64,000 nucleotides of DNA from Nostocoides sp. (GTDB taxonomy: Bacteria; Actinomycetota; Actinomycetes; Actinomycetales; Dermatophilaceae). The stretch spans positions 1,593,001-1,657,000 of the forward strand of contig JADJEA010000001.1 of NCBI GenBank assembly GCA_016702415.1, written 5' to 3'. The notes under the pieces were generated by a model that had not been told where the DNA came from, did no database searches, and worked only from the letters and a program-made list of their open reading frames with translations. Shown here one piece after another: positions 1-8,114 of the stretch; the stretch's first letter is position 1; every line of letters begins with the position of its first letter. Made by a program: the position numbers and the translations under genes.

Positions 1-663
1 CATGATCGGCTCGACGGTCTCGAGGGAGATGTCGAGATGCTCCAGCGTCTTGGCCTCGTGGGTCGCGCCCCAGATGTTGGCGTCGGTCGAGTAGGCCTTC
101 TCCTGACTGTCGCGATAGGGCAACCCGCGCTGCGTCAGCCACGCGCTCATCTCGTGTCGGCCGCCAAGCTCACCGACGAAGTCGGCGTCCAGCCACGGCT
201 TGTAGATCCGCAGGCCTGGATTGGCCAGCAGGCCGTAGCGGTAGAAACGCTCGATGTCGTTGCCCTTGAAGGTGCTTCCGTCGCCCCAGATCGACACGTC
301 GTCGGCGTGCATGGCGCGCACGAGCAGGGTGCCGGTCACCGCGCGCCCGATCGGGGTCGTGTTGAAGTAGGCCTTCCCCCCGCTGCGGATGTGGAAGGCC
401 CCGCAGGCGATTGCCGACAACCCTTCCTCGACGAGGGCGTGAGTGCAGTCGACGAGGCGGGCGAGTTCCGCGCCGTACTGCCCGGCCCGCCCGGGCACCT
501 GGTCGATCTCGGGCTCGTCATACTGCCCGATGTCGGCGGTGTAGGTGCACGGGATGGCACCCTTCTCACGCATCCACGCGACCGCGACGGAGGTGTCGAG
601 GCCACCGGAGAAGGCAATGCCGACGCGCTCGCCGACGGGCAGGGAGGTCAAGACTTTGGACAC
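1..663 (-). CDS. argG: Argininosuccinate synthase, E. coli-type long form (3' part cut by window edge)
   Basis: Condenses citrulline and aspartate with ATP to argininosuccinate, the next-to-last step of arginine synthesis, in the cytoplasm. The 221 codons seen begin at a GTG and read VLTSLPVGERVGIAFSGGLD, where SGGLD is the ATP-pyrophosphatase P-loop. They continue through YFNTTPIGRAVTGTLL, IWGDGSTFKGNDIERFYRYG and EKAYSTDANIWGATHEAKTL. These segments match the long E. coli ArgG (about 447 residues), not the roughly 400-residue form found in many arginine clusters. The GTG start is supported by a -10-like TAGGCT seven bases upstream. The gene lies about 55 kb from the argCJBDFRH cluster at the other end of this window, which has no argG, so it probably supplies the missing step. 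The gene runs off the window at base 1. Confidence 0.95.
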   Translation of the reverse strand, partial: MSKVLTSLPVGERVGIAFSGGLDTSVAVAWMREKGAIPCTYTADIGQYDEPEIDQVPGRAGQYGAELARLVDCTHALVEEGLSAIACGAFHIRSGGKAYFNTTPIGRAVTGTLLVRAMHADDVSIWGDGSTFKGNDIERFYRYGLLANPGLRIYKPWLDADFVGELGGRHEMSAWLTQRGLPYRDSQEKAYSTDANIWGATHEAKTLEHLDISLETVEPIM

Positions 664-670
664 GCGCGTC

Positions 671-676
671 AGCCTA
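671..676 (-). promoter_or_regulatory. -10 box of argG (leaderless type)
   Basis: TAGGCT on the minus strand, separated by seven bases from the GTG start. No Shine-Dalgarno sequence lies between. The same spacing recurs before many starts in this window. Confidence 0.5.
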
Positions 677-779
677 ATGACGAGGCCGTATGCCGAGCGC
701 CCCCCGTCCACGGCCGCGGCGGGGCTGGGGCGCTCACGGCGAGAGCCACCGCGGCAGGAGAGCGGTTCGGGACGTTCGG

Positions 780-785
780 TAGCCT
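780..785 (+). promoter_or_regulatory. -10 box of the glycerophosphodiesterase gene
   Basis: TAGCCT ends six bases before the ATG at 792, with no ribosome binding site between, which suggests a leaderless transcript. Confidence 0.45.
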
Positions 786-791
786 GCGGGC

Positions 792-1781
792 ATGCAGCGT
801 CGGCCCGCGATCGTCGCCCACCGCGGAGCGAGCGGATACCTGCCCGAGCACACGCTCGCGGCATACGACCTCGGCATCGCGCAGGGGGCGGACGCCTTCG
901 AGATCGACGTGGTCCCCACCCGCGACGGGCACCTGATCGCGCGCCACGAGAACAACATCGCCTTCTCGACCGATGTCGGGCGGCATCCCGAGTTCGCCGA
1001 CCGGCGCGGCGCCCGGGTGGTGGCCGGGCACCCGCAGCACGGGTGGTTCACCGAGGACTTCACGCTCGCCGAGATCGCGGCGCTGCGGGCGATCGAGCCG
1101 TTGCCGGGAATCCGATCCACCGACCACGACGGGCGGTATGCCGTGCCCGCCCTCCCCGAGATCCTCGCCCGTCGGACGGCGCTGGCGGCCGAGCACGGCC
1201 GCCCGGTGGGCCTGAAGCTCGAGGTCAAGACGCCGGAGTACTTCACCGAGGCGGGCCTGCCGATGGCGGAGTCCCTCATCGAGGCCCTTGGTGACGCGCA
1301 TGCACTCGGCGCCGATTCGCCGGTCGAGATCATGTCCTTCGACTACGGGTTCCTCGTGCGGCTGCGGGGGCTCGGGGTGCCCAACCGCCTGGTCTTCCTC
1401 GTGGAGGAGGACCTGTCCGCCCCCGTCCCCGGCCACCCCGCGTGGACGTATGCCGATGCCGTCACCCCCGCGGGCCTCGCCGAGGCCGCCGGGCACGTCG
1501 ACATCATCGGACCCGGTCGCTCGGTGCTCTTCCCCGGGTTGCCGGACGGATCGCTCGGCTCGCCCACCGCGCTCTTTGCCGACGCCCACGCAGCCGGGCT
1601 GCGCGTCGACTGTTGGACCTTCCGGGCCGAGAATCTGTTCCTGCCCACCGACTTTCGCGTCGGTGACGACCCCGCGGGGTGCGGCGATCTCGCGGGGGTG
1701 GTCTCGGCATACGTCGAGGCGGGGCTGGACACGGTGATCACCGATCATCCCGACCTCGTCGTGGCGGCCCTGGGCCGCTGA
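792..1781 (+). CDS. Glycerophosphodiester phosphodiesterase
   Basis: Hydrolyses glycerophosphodiesters (deacylated phospholipid head groups) to sn-glycerol 3-phosphate and an alcohol. The 329-residue protein has the family's opening HRGASGYLPEHT at about residues 9-20 with the first catalytic His, then EIDVVPTRDGHLIARHEN at about 37-54 with metal-binding Glu/Asp and the second His. LKLEVKT and TDHPD follow near the C-terminus. It resembles the GlpQ branch, with an insertion after the second His. No signal peptide is visible, so a cytoplasmic location is inferred. It converges on aceE, and a strong hairpin lies between them. Confidence 0.92.
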   Translation: MQRRPAIVAHRGASGYLPEHTLAAYDLGIAQGADAFEIDVVPTRDGHLIARHENNIAFSTDVGRHPEFADRRGARVVAGHPQHGWFTEDFTLAEIAALRAIEPLPGIRSTDHDGRYAVPALPEILARRTALAAEHGRPVGLKLEVKTPEYFTEAGLPMAESLIEALGDAHALGADSPVEIMSFDYGFLVRLRGLGVPNRLVFLVEEDLSAPVPGHPAWTYADAVTPAGLAEAAGHVDIIGPGRSVLFPGLPDGSLGSPTALFADAHAAGLRVDCWTFRAENLFLPTDFRVGDDPAGCGDLAGVVSAYVEAGLDTVITDHPDLVVAALGR

Positions 1782-1842
1782 CCGCCCGCACGGGGCTGAC
1801 GTCCACCACGCCACACCCGAGACCCACCGGCGCCACCGCTCC

Positions 1843-1892
1843 CCGCGCCGGCCCCGGCCCGACGATCCCTCGCCGGGCCGAGGCCGGCGCGG
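1843..1892. terminator. Bidirectional terminator between the convergent phosphodiesterase and aceE genes
   Basis: Two 19-base arms (1843-1861 and 1874-1892) form a stem with one mismatch around a 12-base loop. It fills the gap between two convergent genes and has no real T-run, as is usual in very GC-rich actinobacteria. Confidence 0.6.
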
Positions 1893-1896
1893 CGAT

Positions 1897-4671
1897 CTAG
1901 GCGTCGCCCCCGGCGTTGCCGGAGGCGCCGGCGGTGACGTCGAGGAGGCGGTACTTTTCCGCGGCCCGACCGGGGATCGCCGGGTCGATCTCCCCGCGCG
2001 CGGCCAACGACTGCAACGCGCGCACGACGACCGAGGGTCCGTCGATGTGGAAGTAGCGGCGTGCCGCCTGCCGGGTGTCGGAGAAACCGAAGCCGTCCGC
2101 GCCGAGGGAGTGATAGTCACTCGGGACCCACTGCGCGATCTGGTCCTGCACGGCGCGCATGGAGTCGGACACGGCGACGACGGGGCCGGGGCGGCCGCGC
2201 AGCATACGGGTGACGAAGGGGTCCTCGACGTCGGACTCCGGGTGGAGGAAACGCGACTGGTCCACGCGCATCGCCTCGCGGCGAAGCTCGCTCCACGACG
2301 TCACCGACCACACGTCGGCCACGACGCCCCAGTCGTCGCGCAGCAACTGCTGGGCCTCCAGCACCCACGCGACGCCGACGCCACTGGCCAGCAGTTGGAC
2401 CCCGGGGGCGTCTGCACGGCCCTCGCGATCACCGGCCTGGTAGAGATACATCCCCTGAACGAGGGCGGCCACATCGATGCCGTCCGGCTCCTTCGGCTGG
2501 ACCATGGGCTCGTTGTAGAGCGTGATGTAGTAGATGACGTTCTTGTCGTCCCCGTCGCCGACCTCCCCGAACATCCGCTCCAGGCCCGACCGCATGATGT
2601 GGGCGATCTCGAAGCTGAACGCCGGGTCGTAGGCGACGACGGCGGGGTTGGTGGAGGCGAGCAGGTGCGAGTGCCCGTCGGCGTGCTGGAGGCCCTCGCC
2701 CGTCAGCGTCGTGCGGCCGGCGGTCGCGCCGAGGAGGAAACCCCGACTCATCTGGTCGGCGGCCGCCCAGATGGAGTCGGCGGTCCGCTGGAAGCCGAAC
2801 ATCGAATAGAAGATGTAGAGCGGGACCATCGGCTCCCGGTGCGTCGCATAGGACGTCGCCGCGGCCGAGAACGCCCCCATCGACCCGGCCTCATTGATGC
2901 CGGTGTGGACGATCTGGCCGTCCGTCGCCTCCTTGTAGGCGAGCATGAGATCGGCGTCGACGGAGGTGTAGTTCTGCCCGTGCGGGTTGTAGATCTTGAT
3001 CGTCGGGAAGAAGCTGTCCATCCCGAACGTCCGCGCCTCGTCGGGGATGATCGGCACGATGCGCTTGCCGAACTCCTTGTCCCGCATCAGATCCTTCAGG
3101 AGGCGCACCCAAGCCATCGTGGTCGCCACCGGTTGCTTGCCCGACCCCTTCCGGGCATAGGCGTATGCCGATTCCGGCGGGAGTGGGAGCGGTGCGTGCG
3201 CGACCCGGCGCGCGGGCAGGCCGCCGCCGAGCTTCTGCCGCCGCTCGAGGGCGTACTGGATCGCCTCGTCGTCGGGGCCCGGGTGGTAGTACGGCGGCCG
3301 GTAGGGATCGGCCTCGAGATCCTTGTCGGAGATCGGGAGCTTGAGGAAGTCGCGCAGGTGCTTGAGGTCGTCGAGCGTGAGCTTCTTCATCTGGTGGGTG
3401 GCATTGCGGCCGGCGAAGTGGGTGCCCAGGCCGTACCCCTTGATCGTCTTGACCAGGACGACCGTCGGCTGACCGGTGTGTTCGAGGGCGGCCTTGTAGG
3501 CGGCATACACCTTGTGGTAATCGTGGCCGCCCCGGCGTAGCTTGAACCAGATGTCGTCATCGGACCAGTTCGCGACCATCTTGCGGGTGCGCGGGTCCCG
3601 ACCGAAGAAGAACTCCCGGACGAACGCGCCGTCGTTGGCGCGGAACGTCTGGTAGTCGCCGTCGGGGGTCTGGTTCATCAAGTTGATCAGCGCCCCGTCG
3701 CGGTCGGCGGCCAGCAGCGGGTCCCAGCCGCGGCCCCAGACGACCTTGATGACATTCCAGCCGGCGCCGCGGAAGAAGGCCTCGAGCTCCTGGATGACCT
3801 TGCCATTGCCGCGCACCGGACCGTCGAGCCGCTGCAGATTGCAGTTGATGACGAAGGTGAGATTGTCGAGTTCGTCGTTGGCGGCGACCTGGAGCAGCCC
3901 ACGGGACTCCGTCTCGTCCATCTCCCCGTCGCCGAGGAAGGCCCAGACGCGCTGGTCGCTGGTGTCCTTGATGCCGCGGTTGTGGAGGTACTTGTTGAAC
4001 TGCGCCTGATAGATCGCGTTCATCGGGCCCAGGCCCATCGAGACCGTCGGGAACTGCCAGAAGTCCGGCATCAGCCGCGGGTGCGGGTAGGACGGGAGGG
4101 CCAGCGGCGATCCGTCGACGAGGTGGGACTTTTCTTGGCGGAAACCGTCGAGGCGCTCGGTCGGCATCCGGCCCTCGAGGAAGGCACGGGCATACATCCC
4201 GGGGGAGGCGTGGCCCTGGAAGAAGATCTGGTCGCCGCCGCCGGGGTGATCGGGGCCGCGCCAGAAGTGGTTGAAGCCGACCTCGTAGAGGGTGGCCGCC
4301 GACGCATAGGTCGAGATGTGCCCACCGACCCCGACGCCGGGCCGCTGGGCGCGGTGGACCAGGACCGCGGCATTCCAGCGGACGTAGCGGCGGAAGCGGC
4401 GCTCGACCTCCTCGTCACCGGGATACCACGGCTCGTGCTCCGCCGGGATCGTGTTGATGTAGTCCGTCGTCGTCAGCGAGGGCACCCCGACCTGCATCGC
4501 CCGGGCCTTCTCGAGCATGCGGAGCATGACGTAGCGCGCCCGGTCTCGGCCCGACTCCTCGACGAGGGTGGCGAGGGAGTCGATCCACTCCTGGGTCTCG
4601 TCGGGGTCGATGTCCGGCAGGTGGGTGGGGATGCCGTTGAGGATCGGGCCGGCCTTCTCGGTACCGAGCAC
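1897..4671 (-). CDS. aceE: Pyruvate dehydrogenase E1 component, homodimeric AceE type
   Basis: The thiamine-diphosphate decarboxylase of the pyruvate dehydrogenase complex; it oxidatively decarboxylates pyruvate and acetylates the E2 lipoyl group. The 924 residues fit the usual AceE length of about 890-930. The ThDP/Mg motif is plain: GDGEMDE near residue 250, followed by INCNLQRLDGPVRGNGK. Upstream are HISTYASAATLYEVGFNHF and QGHASPGMYARAFLEGR, typical of AceE. The start is a GTG preceded by AGAGGA about eight bases upstream. In M. tuberculosis aceE likewise lies near ahpE and the DUF3052 gene. A LacI-type operator-like palindrome lies about 80 bases upstream at 4751-4764. E2 and E3 are not in this window. 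Confidence 0.97.
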   Translation of the reverse strand: MLGTEKAGPILNGIPTHLPDIDPDETQEWIDSLATLVEESGRDRARYVMLRMLEKARAMQVGVPSLTTTDYINTIPAEHEPWYPGDEEVERRFRRYVRWNAAVLVHRAQRPGVGVGGHISTYASAATLYEVGFNHFWRGPDHPGGGDQIFFQGHASPGMYARAFLEGRMPTERLDGFRQEKSHLVDGSPLALPSYPHPRLMPDFWQFPTVSMGLGPMNAIYQAQFNKYLHNRGIKDTSDQRVWAFLGDGEMDETESRGLLQVAANDELDNLTFVINCNLQRLDGPVRGNGKVIQELEAFFRGAGWNVIKVVWGRGWDPLLAADRDGALINLMNQTPDGDYQTFRANDGAFVREFFFGRDPRTRKMVANWSDDDIWFKLRRGGHDYHKVYAAYKAALEHTGQPTVVLVKTIKGYGLGTHFAGRNATHQMKKLTLDDLKHLRDFLKLPISDKDLEADPYRPPYYHPGPDDEAIQYALERRQKLGGGLPARRVAHAPLPLPPESAYAYARKGSGKQPVATTMAWVRLLKDLMRDKEFGKRIVPIIPDEARTFGMDSFFPTIKIYNPHGQNYTSVDADLMLAYKEATDGQIVHTGINEAGSMGAFSAAATSYATHREPMVPLYIFYSMFGFQRTADSIWAAADQMSRGFLLGATAGRTTLTGEGLQHADGHSHLLASTNPAVVAYDPAFSFEIAHIMRSGLERMFGEVGDGDDKNVIYYITLYNEPMVQPKEPDGIDVAALVQGMYLYQAGDREGRADAPGVQLLASGVGVAWVLEAQQLLRDDWGVVADVWSVTSWSELRREAMRVDQSRFLHPESDVEDPFVTRMLRGRPGPVVAVSDSMRAVQDQIAQWVPSDYHSLGADGFGFSDTRQAARRYFHIDGPSVVVRALQSLAARGEIDPAIPGRAAEKYRLLDVTAGASGNAGGDA

Positions 4672-4750
4672 GAGGGGTGTCCTCTCTTCGAGTGACGGGT
4701 TGCGTGTCCTGGGCCCTCATTCTGGCCCGGGAGTGTCCGGGATCACAGGA

Positions 4751-4764
4751 TGGGAGCGCTTCCA
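4751..4764. promoter_or_regulatory. LacI-family (CelR-like) operator in the aceE / PH-domain divergent spacer
   Basis: TGGGAGCGCTTCCA is a 14-base palindrome with one mismatched pair. It differs by one base from the CelR operator of Thermobifida (TGGGAGCGCTCCCA; established knowledge). It sits about 80 bases upstream of aceE and overlaps the -35 area of the divergent PH-domain gene, so either promoter could be the target. Confidence 0.5.
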
Positions 4765-4799
4765 ACCTACTCCGTGATGGGCCGTGGCGCGTTTCCCGG

Positions 4800-4805
4800 C
4801 AGACT
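4800..4805 (+). promoter_or_regulatory. -10 box of the YdbS-like gene
   Basis: CAGACT ends six bases before the ATG at 4812. No ribosome binding site intervenes, so a leaderless transcript is likely. Confidence 0.4.
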
Positions 4806-4811
4806 TGGGCC

Positions 4812-5297
4812 ATGTCCGTCGCCCTGTATGCCGCGGCCGGCCTTCCCTGGCGACCGGTGTCGCCCTTGCTGGCCACGACACGCCGACTCGTCGCCGTGAT
4901 CTGCGTCGGGATCGCCACGACCGGCGCCACCGCCGCGGCCCTCTTCCTGACCCGGTGGGCGTGGTCGGCGGTCGCCGTCCTCGTGCTCATCCTGGCCTGG
5001 GTCTGGTGGCTGATCGGGCGTCAGGTCAGTGCCTTCACGTATGCCGAGTTGTCCGAAGAACTCGTCATCCGCCGCGGGCGGATCTTCCGGAGTCTCGTGA
5101 GCATCCCCTACGGCCGGTTGCAGTATGCCGATATGTCCTCGGGCCCGATCGCCCGTCACTTCGGCCTCGCTTCCGTCACGGTCTACACCGCCTCGCCCGG
5201 GGGCGGTGAGGCGATCCACGGACTGCCATTGGCCGAGGCCGAGGGGCTGCGGGACCGCCTGACGGCGCTGGGCGAGGCGCAACGGGCCGGGCTGTGA
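4812..5297 (+). CDS. PH domain-containing membrane protein, YdbS-like
   Basis: A 161-residue protein of the bacterial PH (bPH_2, YdbS) family. Two hydrophobic helices at about residues 25-70 (LVAVICVGIATTGATAAALF and AVAVLVLILAWVWWLIG) are followed by a soluble PH-like region: FTYAELSEELVIRRG, SIPYGRLQYADMSSGPIARH, FGLASVTVYTAS. The last part is the family hallmark. It overlaps the next gene by four bases (GTGA). YdbS/YdbT pairs are common in Gram-positives; in Bacillus they are linked to resistance to certain bacteriocins, and the general role is unclear. An upstream ATG at 4677 in frame is not needed, since the family N-terminus fits 4812 and a -10 box sits just before it. Confidence 0.85.
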   Translation: MSVALYAAAGLPWRPVSPLLATTRRLVAVICVGIATTGATAAALFLTRWAWSAVAVLVLILAWVWWLIGRQVSAFTYAELSEELVIRRGRIFRSLVSIPYGRLQYADMSSGPIARHFGLASVTVYTASPGGGEAIHGLPLAEAEGLRDRLTALGEAQRAGL

Positions 5298-6941
5298 GCG
5301 CGCCCGTGGCCGGGCCCACGGGTCCTGGCGTGGAGGAGGGGTGGGGACCCGGCGGAGAGGATGGCCGGGGGCCCGGCGTGGAGGAGGGGTGGCGGCGGTT
5401 CCATCCCCTCACTCCGCTGCTGCGCGGGGGCGTCATGGCGGTCGCCGCCATCGGCTATGTCGTCAGCCAGCAGGCCGATCGGATCTGGGGGCCCCAGCCG
5501 GACGACCCGACGACGGGCCACCTCGGCATCGCTGCCGCACTGGTCGGTGCCGTTATCGCCGTCGCCGTCGCCGCCGCGTGGATCAGCTGGCGGGCGGCGC
5601 GCTACCGGCTGGGGCCGTTGAGTGTCGAACTGCGTCATGGCATCGTGATGCGGCAGCACCGACAGGTGCGCTACGACCGGATCCAGGCCGTCGACATCAC
5701 CCGTCCGCTGCTGGCGCGGCTGGTCGGGCTGTCCGCCGTCAAGGTCGAGGGCGGCCGGCGGCCACGACTCCAATATCGTCCTCAGCTTCCTGCCCGACAC
5801 TCGCGCCCAGGAGGTGCGCGGGCAGTTGCTGGCCCGGGCCCGGGGGGCGAGTCGGCCGAGGGAGGGGACAATCGGCCTCCGGAACGAGGGCGGCATACCG
5901 GAGTGGGGCGGCCCGACGAAGGGCGTCGAAGCGACGGAGGGGGATGGGCTGGAGGGGGGCGGCATACCGGGAGGTCACCGGGGTGCCCTCGGACAGGATC
6001 TCGGTCACCCGCCCGCAACCACCCTGGACCCCACCGGACCCATCCCGGAGGTCCTCGTCGCCGCGATCCCCAGCACCCGCGTCTGGCTCGCGACCGCGCT
6101 GGCACCGAGCACGGTCTTTCTCCTCATCGGCATACCGGCCCTGGTGGCGGCGTTCGTCGCGGGGGCGTATCCCGTGCTACCCGTCCTCGGTCCCATGGTC
6201 GTGGGGGCCGGCGGGGCCCAGCTCAAGCGCCTGACCAGCTGGATGAACTTCGAGGTGCACGGGTCGGCGGAGGCCATCCGGGTCCGCCACGGACTGACCG
6301 AGGTGCGGGCCCGGACCGTCCCGATCGCCCGGATTCAGGCGGTCGAGGTCGCCCAACCGCTGCTCTGGCGGGCCTTCGGGTGGTGGCGGATCCAGGTCAA
6401 CGTCGCCGGGGTCGGCCCGGAGAAGGACGCCGAGCACGACGCGCTGATCCCCGTCGGCACGTTCGAGGAGGTCATGCGCATCCTGCGGGTCATGGGCCCG
6501 GCCTGGTCGCTGCCCGAGGTGGCGCAGGCCATGCACGCCGCCGTCACCCCGGCCGGCACGGTCGGGCTGCCGCGGTCGGCGCGGTGGCTGGACCCGATCA
6601 GCTGGCGCCGCCGCGGGTATGCCGTCACCGATGTCGCCCTCGTCGTCCGCGACGGGGCGCTGACCCGGACCGCGATCATCGTGCCGCACGCCCGGCTCCA
6701 GGCCCACGGGGCCGACCAGGGTCCGCTCGAGCGTCGCCTGGGCCTGGCCTCGGTTCGGCTGCACTCGACGCAGGGGCCGGTGAAGCCCGTGGTGCGACAT
6801 CTCGCGGAGGCGGACGCCCTCGCCCTCGTCAACGCGCAGCAGGCCCGGGGGTCGGCGGCTCGACGCGGGGAACACGTGCTCGGCCCGCGCAGCCCGGGAA
6901 CCGCCCACACGACGACCGCTGTGCACTATCGTCCGAACTGA
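5294..6941 (+). pseudogene. PH domain-containing membrane protein, YdbT-like; one-base frameshift near 5750
   Basis: Partner of the preceding YdbS-like gene, with three PH-like repeats expected. The first frame (GTG 5294) encodes a membrane segment and the first PH repeat up to LVGLSAVKVE. The family continuation, AAGGHDSNIVLSFLPDTRAQ, lies in the next frame and runs to the stop at 6941, through FLLIGIPALVAAFVAGAYP, RVRHGLTEVRARTVPIARIQ and ISWRRRGYAVTDVALVVRDG. Removing one G from the GGG at 5749-5751 restores one frame of 1647 bases (548 residues). The shifted frame happens to stay open through the next gene, giving a false 709-codon reading. The perfect conservation after the shift suggests a sequence error rather than decay. 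Confidence 0.8.
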
Positions 6942-6994
6942 CGAGCCGGTCGAGAAGGACGGCTCAGGCATCACCTGGATGGAGTTATGTCGCT

Positions 6995-7423
6995 GTGAAC
7001 GCACCGGTTGCCGCCTCCGGCCCGGGAGGTCCCGCCGCCAGGCTGGGCTTCGTGCCGGGACAGGTCGTGCAGGAGTTCGGCTACGACGACGACGTCGACG
7101 CGGGACTACGCGAGGCGATCATGGACACGGTCGGCGGGGATCTCGAATATGACGACTTCACCGGCGTCGCCGATGCCGTCATCCTTTGGTGGCGCGACGG
7201 CGACGGCGACCTCGCCGACGCTCTCGTCGACGGCCTGACCAATCTCGCCGACGGCGCGTCCATCGTCCTACTCACCCCGAAACGGGGTCGCGCCGGGGAG
7301 GTGGACGCCGCCGAAATCGAGGAGGCCGCCCTGACCTCCGGCCTGCACCCGACCGGCACCCTCGCCGTGGCGGACGACTGGGCGGCCACCCGCCTGGTGC
7401 CCCCGAAGTCCGCCCGCCGCTGA
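6995..7423 (+). CDS. DUF3052 domain-containing protein
   Basis: A small acidic protein of 142 residues: ARLGFVPGQVVQEFGYDDDV, DTVGGDLEYDDFTGVADAVI, WWRDGDGDLADALVDGLTNL, and a C-terminal TLAVADDWAATRLVPPK. This matches the actinobacterial DUF3052 family (Rv2239c in M. tuberculosis), which sits next to ahpE and aceE there as here. The function is unknown. The GTG start at 6995 has GGAG about ten bases upstream; the nearby ATG at 6987 hits a stop after two codons. The gene precedes ahpE by 35 bases. Confidence 0.88.
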   Translation: MNAPVAASGPGGPAARLGFVPGQVVQEFGYDDDVDAGLREAIMDTVGGDLEYDDFTGVADAVILWWRDGDGDLADALVDGLTNLADGASIVLLTPKRGRAGEVDAAEIEEAALTSGLHPTGTLAVADDWAATRLVPPKSARR

Positions 7424-7445
7424 TCCGCCGGCGCGCCCTCGCTGG

Positions 7446-7451
7446 CACACT
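7446..7451 (+). promoter_or_regulatory. -10 box of ahpE
   Basis: CACACT ends seven bases before the ATG at 7459, without a ribosome binding site. A leaderless start is likely. Confidence 0.4.
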
Positions 7452-7458
7452 TGGCGGT

Positions 7459-7932
7459 ATGACGACCGCCCCCCTCCCCGTCGGCGCCACCGCGCCCGGA
7501 TTCACCCTCACCGACCAGAACGGGGGACCGGTCGACCTCGCCACCGTCATCGGCAGCGGGACGAATGTGCTCCTTGTCTTCTATCCGTTCGCCTTCTCCG
7601 GGATCTGCACCGGCGAGCTGGGGGGGATTCGCGACGACCTCGAGGACTACGAGTCCGACACCGTGCGCACCCTCGCGATCTCATGCGACCCGATGTTCAC
7701 ACTGCGGGCTTGGGCCGATCGGGAGGGCTACTTCTTCCCGCTGCTCTCGGACTTCTGGCCGCACGGGCAGGTGGCCTCGGCCTACGGAGTCTTCGAGGAG
7801 TCCCGCGGAATGGCGATTCGCGGCAGCTTCCTCATCGACCGCTCCGGCGTGATCGCCTGGACGCAGGTCAACCCCCCGGGCGCGGCTCGGGATTTCGCCG
7901 GCTACCGGGAGGCGCTCGCCGCCTTGGGGTGA
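7459..7932 (+). CDS. ahpE: AhpE-type peroxiredoxin
   Basis: Reduces hydroperoxides and peroxynitrite in the cytoplasm. In mycobacteria AhpE is a 1-Cys peroxiredoxin recycled by mycothiol and mycoredoxin. The 157 residues carry FYPFAFSGICTGEL, with the peroxidatic Cys at about residue 50 in the conserved FTGICxGEL-like motif. FPLLSDFWPHGQVASAYGVF, IRGSFLIDRSGVI and a C-terminal Arg-Ala-Leu-rich helix follow. The resemblance to M. tuberculosis AhpE (Rv2238c) runs along the whole length. A second Cys at about residue 76 (ISCDPM) is not in Rv2238c, where the position is Val; whether it resolves the disulfide cannot be told from sequence. An open frame extends upstream but the family start is at 7459. 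Confidence 0.93.
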   Translation: MTTAPLPVGATAPGFTLTDQNGGPVDLATVIGSGTNVLLVFYPFAFSGICTGELGGIRDDLEDYESDTVRTLAISCDPMFTLRAWADREGYFFPLLSDFWPHGQVASAYGVFEESRGMAIRGSFLIDRSGVIAWTQVNPPGAARDFAGYREALAALG

Positions 7933-8040
7933 GCCCGGCTCGCCGGGTGGCCGGTCTCGGTCGGGCGAGGGGAAGCGGGGGGAGGGATCGGCATACCGCT
8001 GGCACAATGGGGCGCCGGGTGGCGCACCGCGCGCCGCCGC

Positions 8041-8113
8041 GGGCCTGTAGCTCAGTTGGTAGAGCGCCACGTTTACACCGTGGATGTCGTCGGTTCGAGA
8101 CCGGCCGGGCCCA
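8041..8113 (+). tRNA. tRNA-Val, anticodon UAC
   Basis: A 73-base cloverleaf. The acceptor arms GGGCCTG and CGGGCCC pair with one G-T wobble. The D-arm contains TAGCTCAGTTGGTAGA. The anticodon stem CCACG/CGTGG encloses the loop TTTACAC, giving anticodon TAC for GTA codons. The T-arm contains GGTTCGAGACC. The discriminator is A at 8113, and CCA is not encoded. The next gene's ATG begins at 8115. Confidence 0.97.
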
Positions 8114-8114
8114 C

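Noticed and set aside
2047..3540. Long open frame antisense to aceE (497 codons)
   Set aside because: A shadow of GC-rich codon use; no motifs, and AceE on the other strand is well supported.
5294..7423. A 709-codon frame joining the YdbT-like gene to DUF3052
   Set aside because: It exists only because of the one-base shift near 5750; the middle part has low-complexity shadow sequence while the true YdbT sequence continues in the neighbouring frame.
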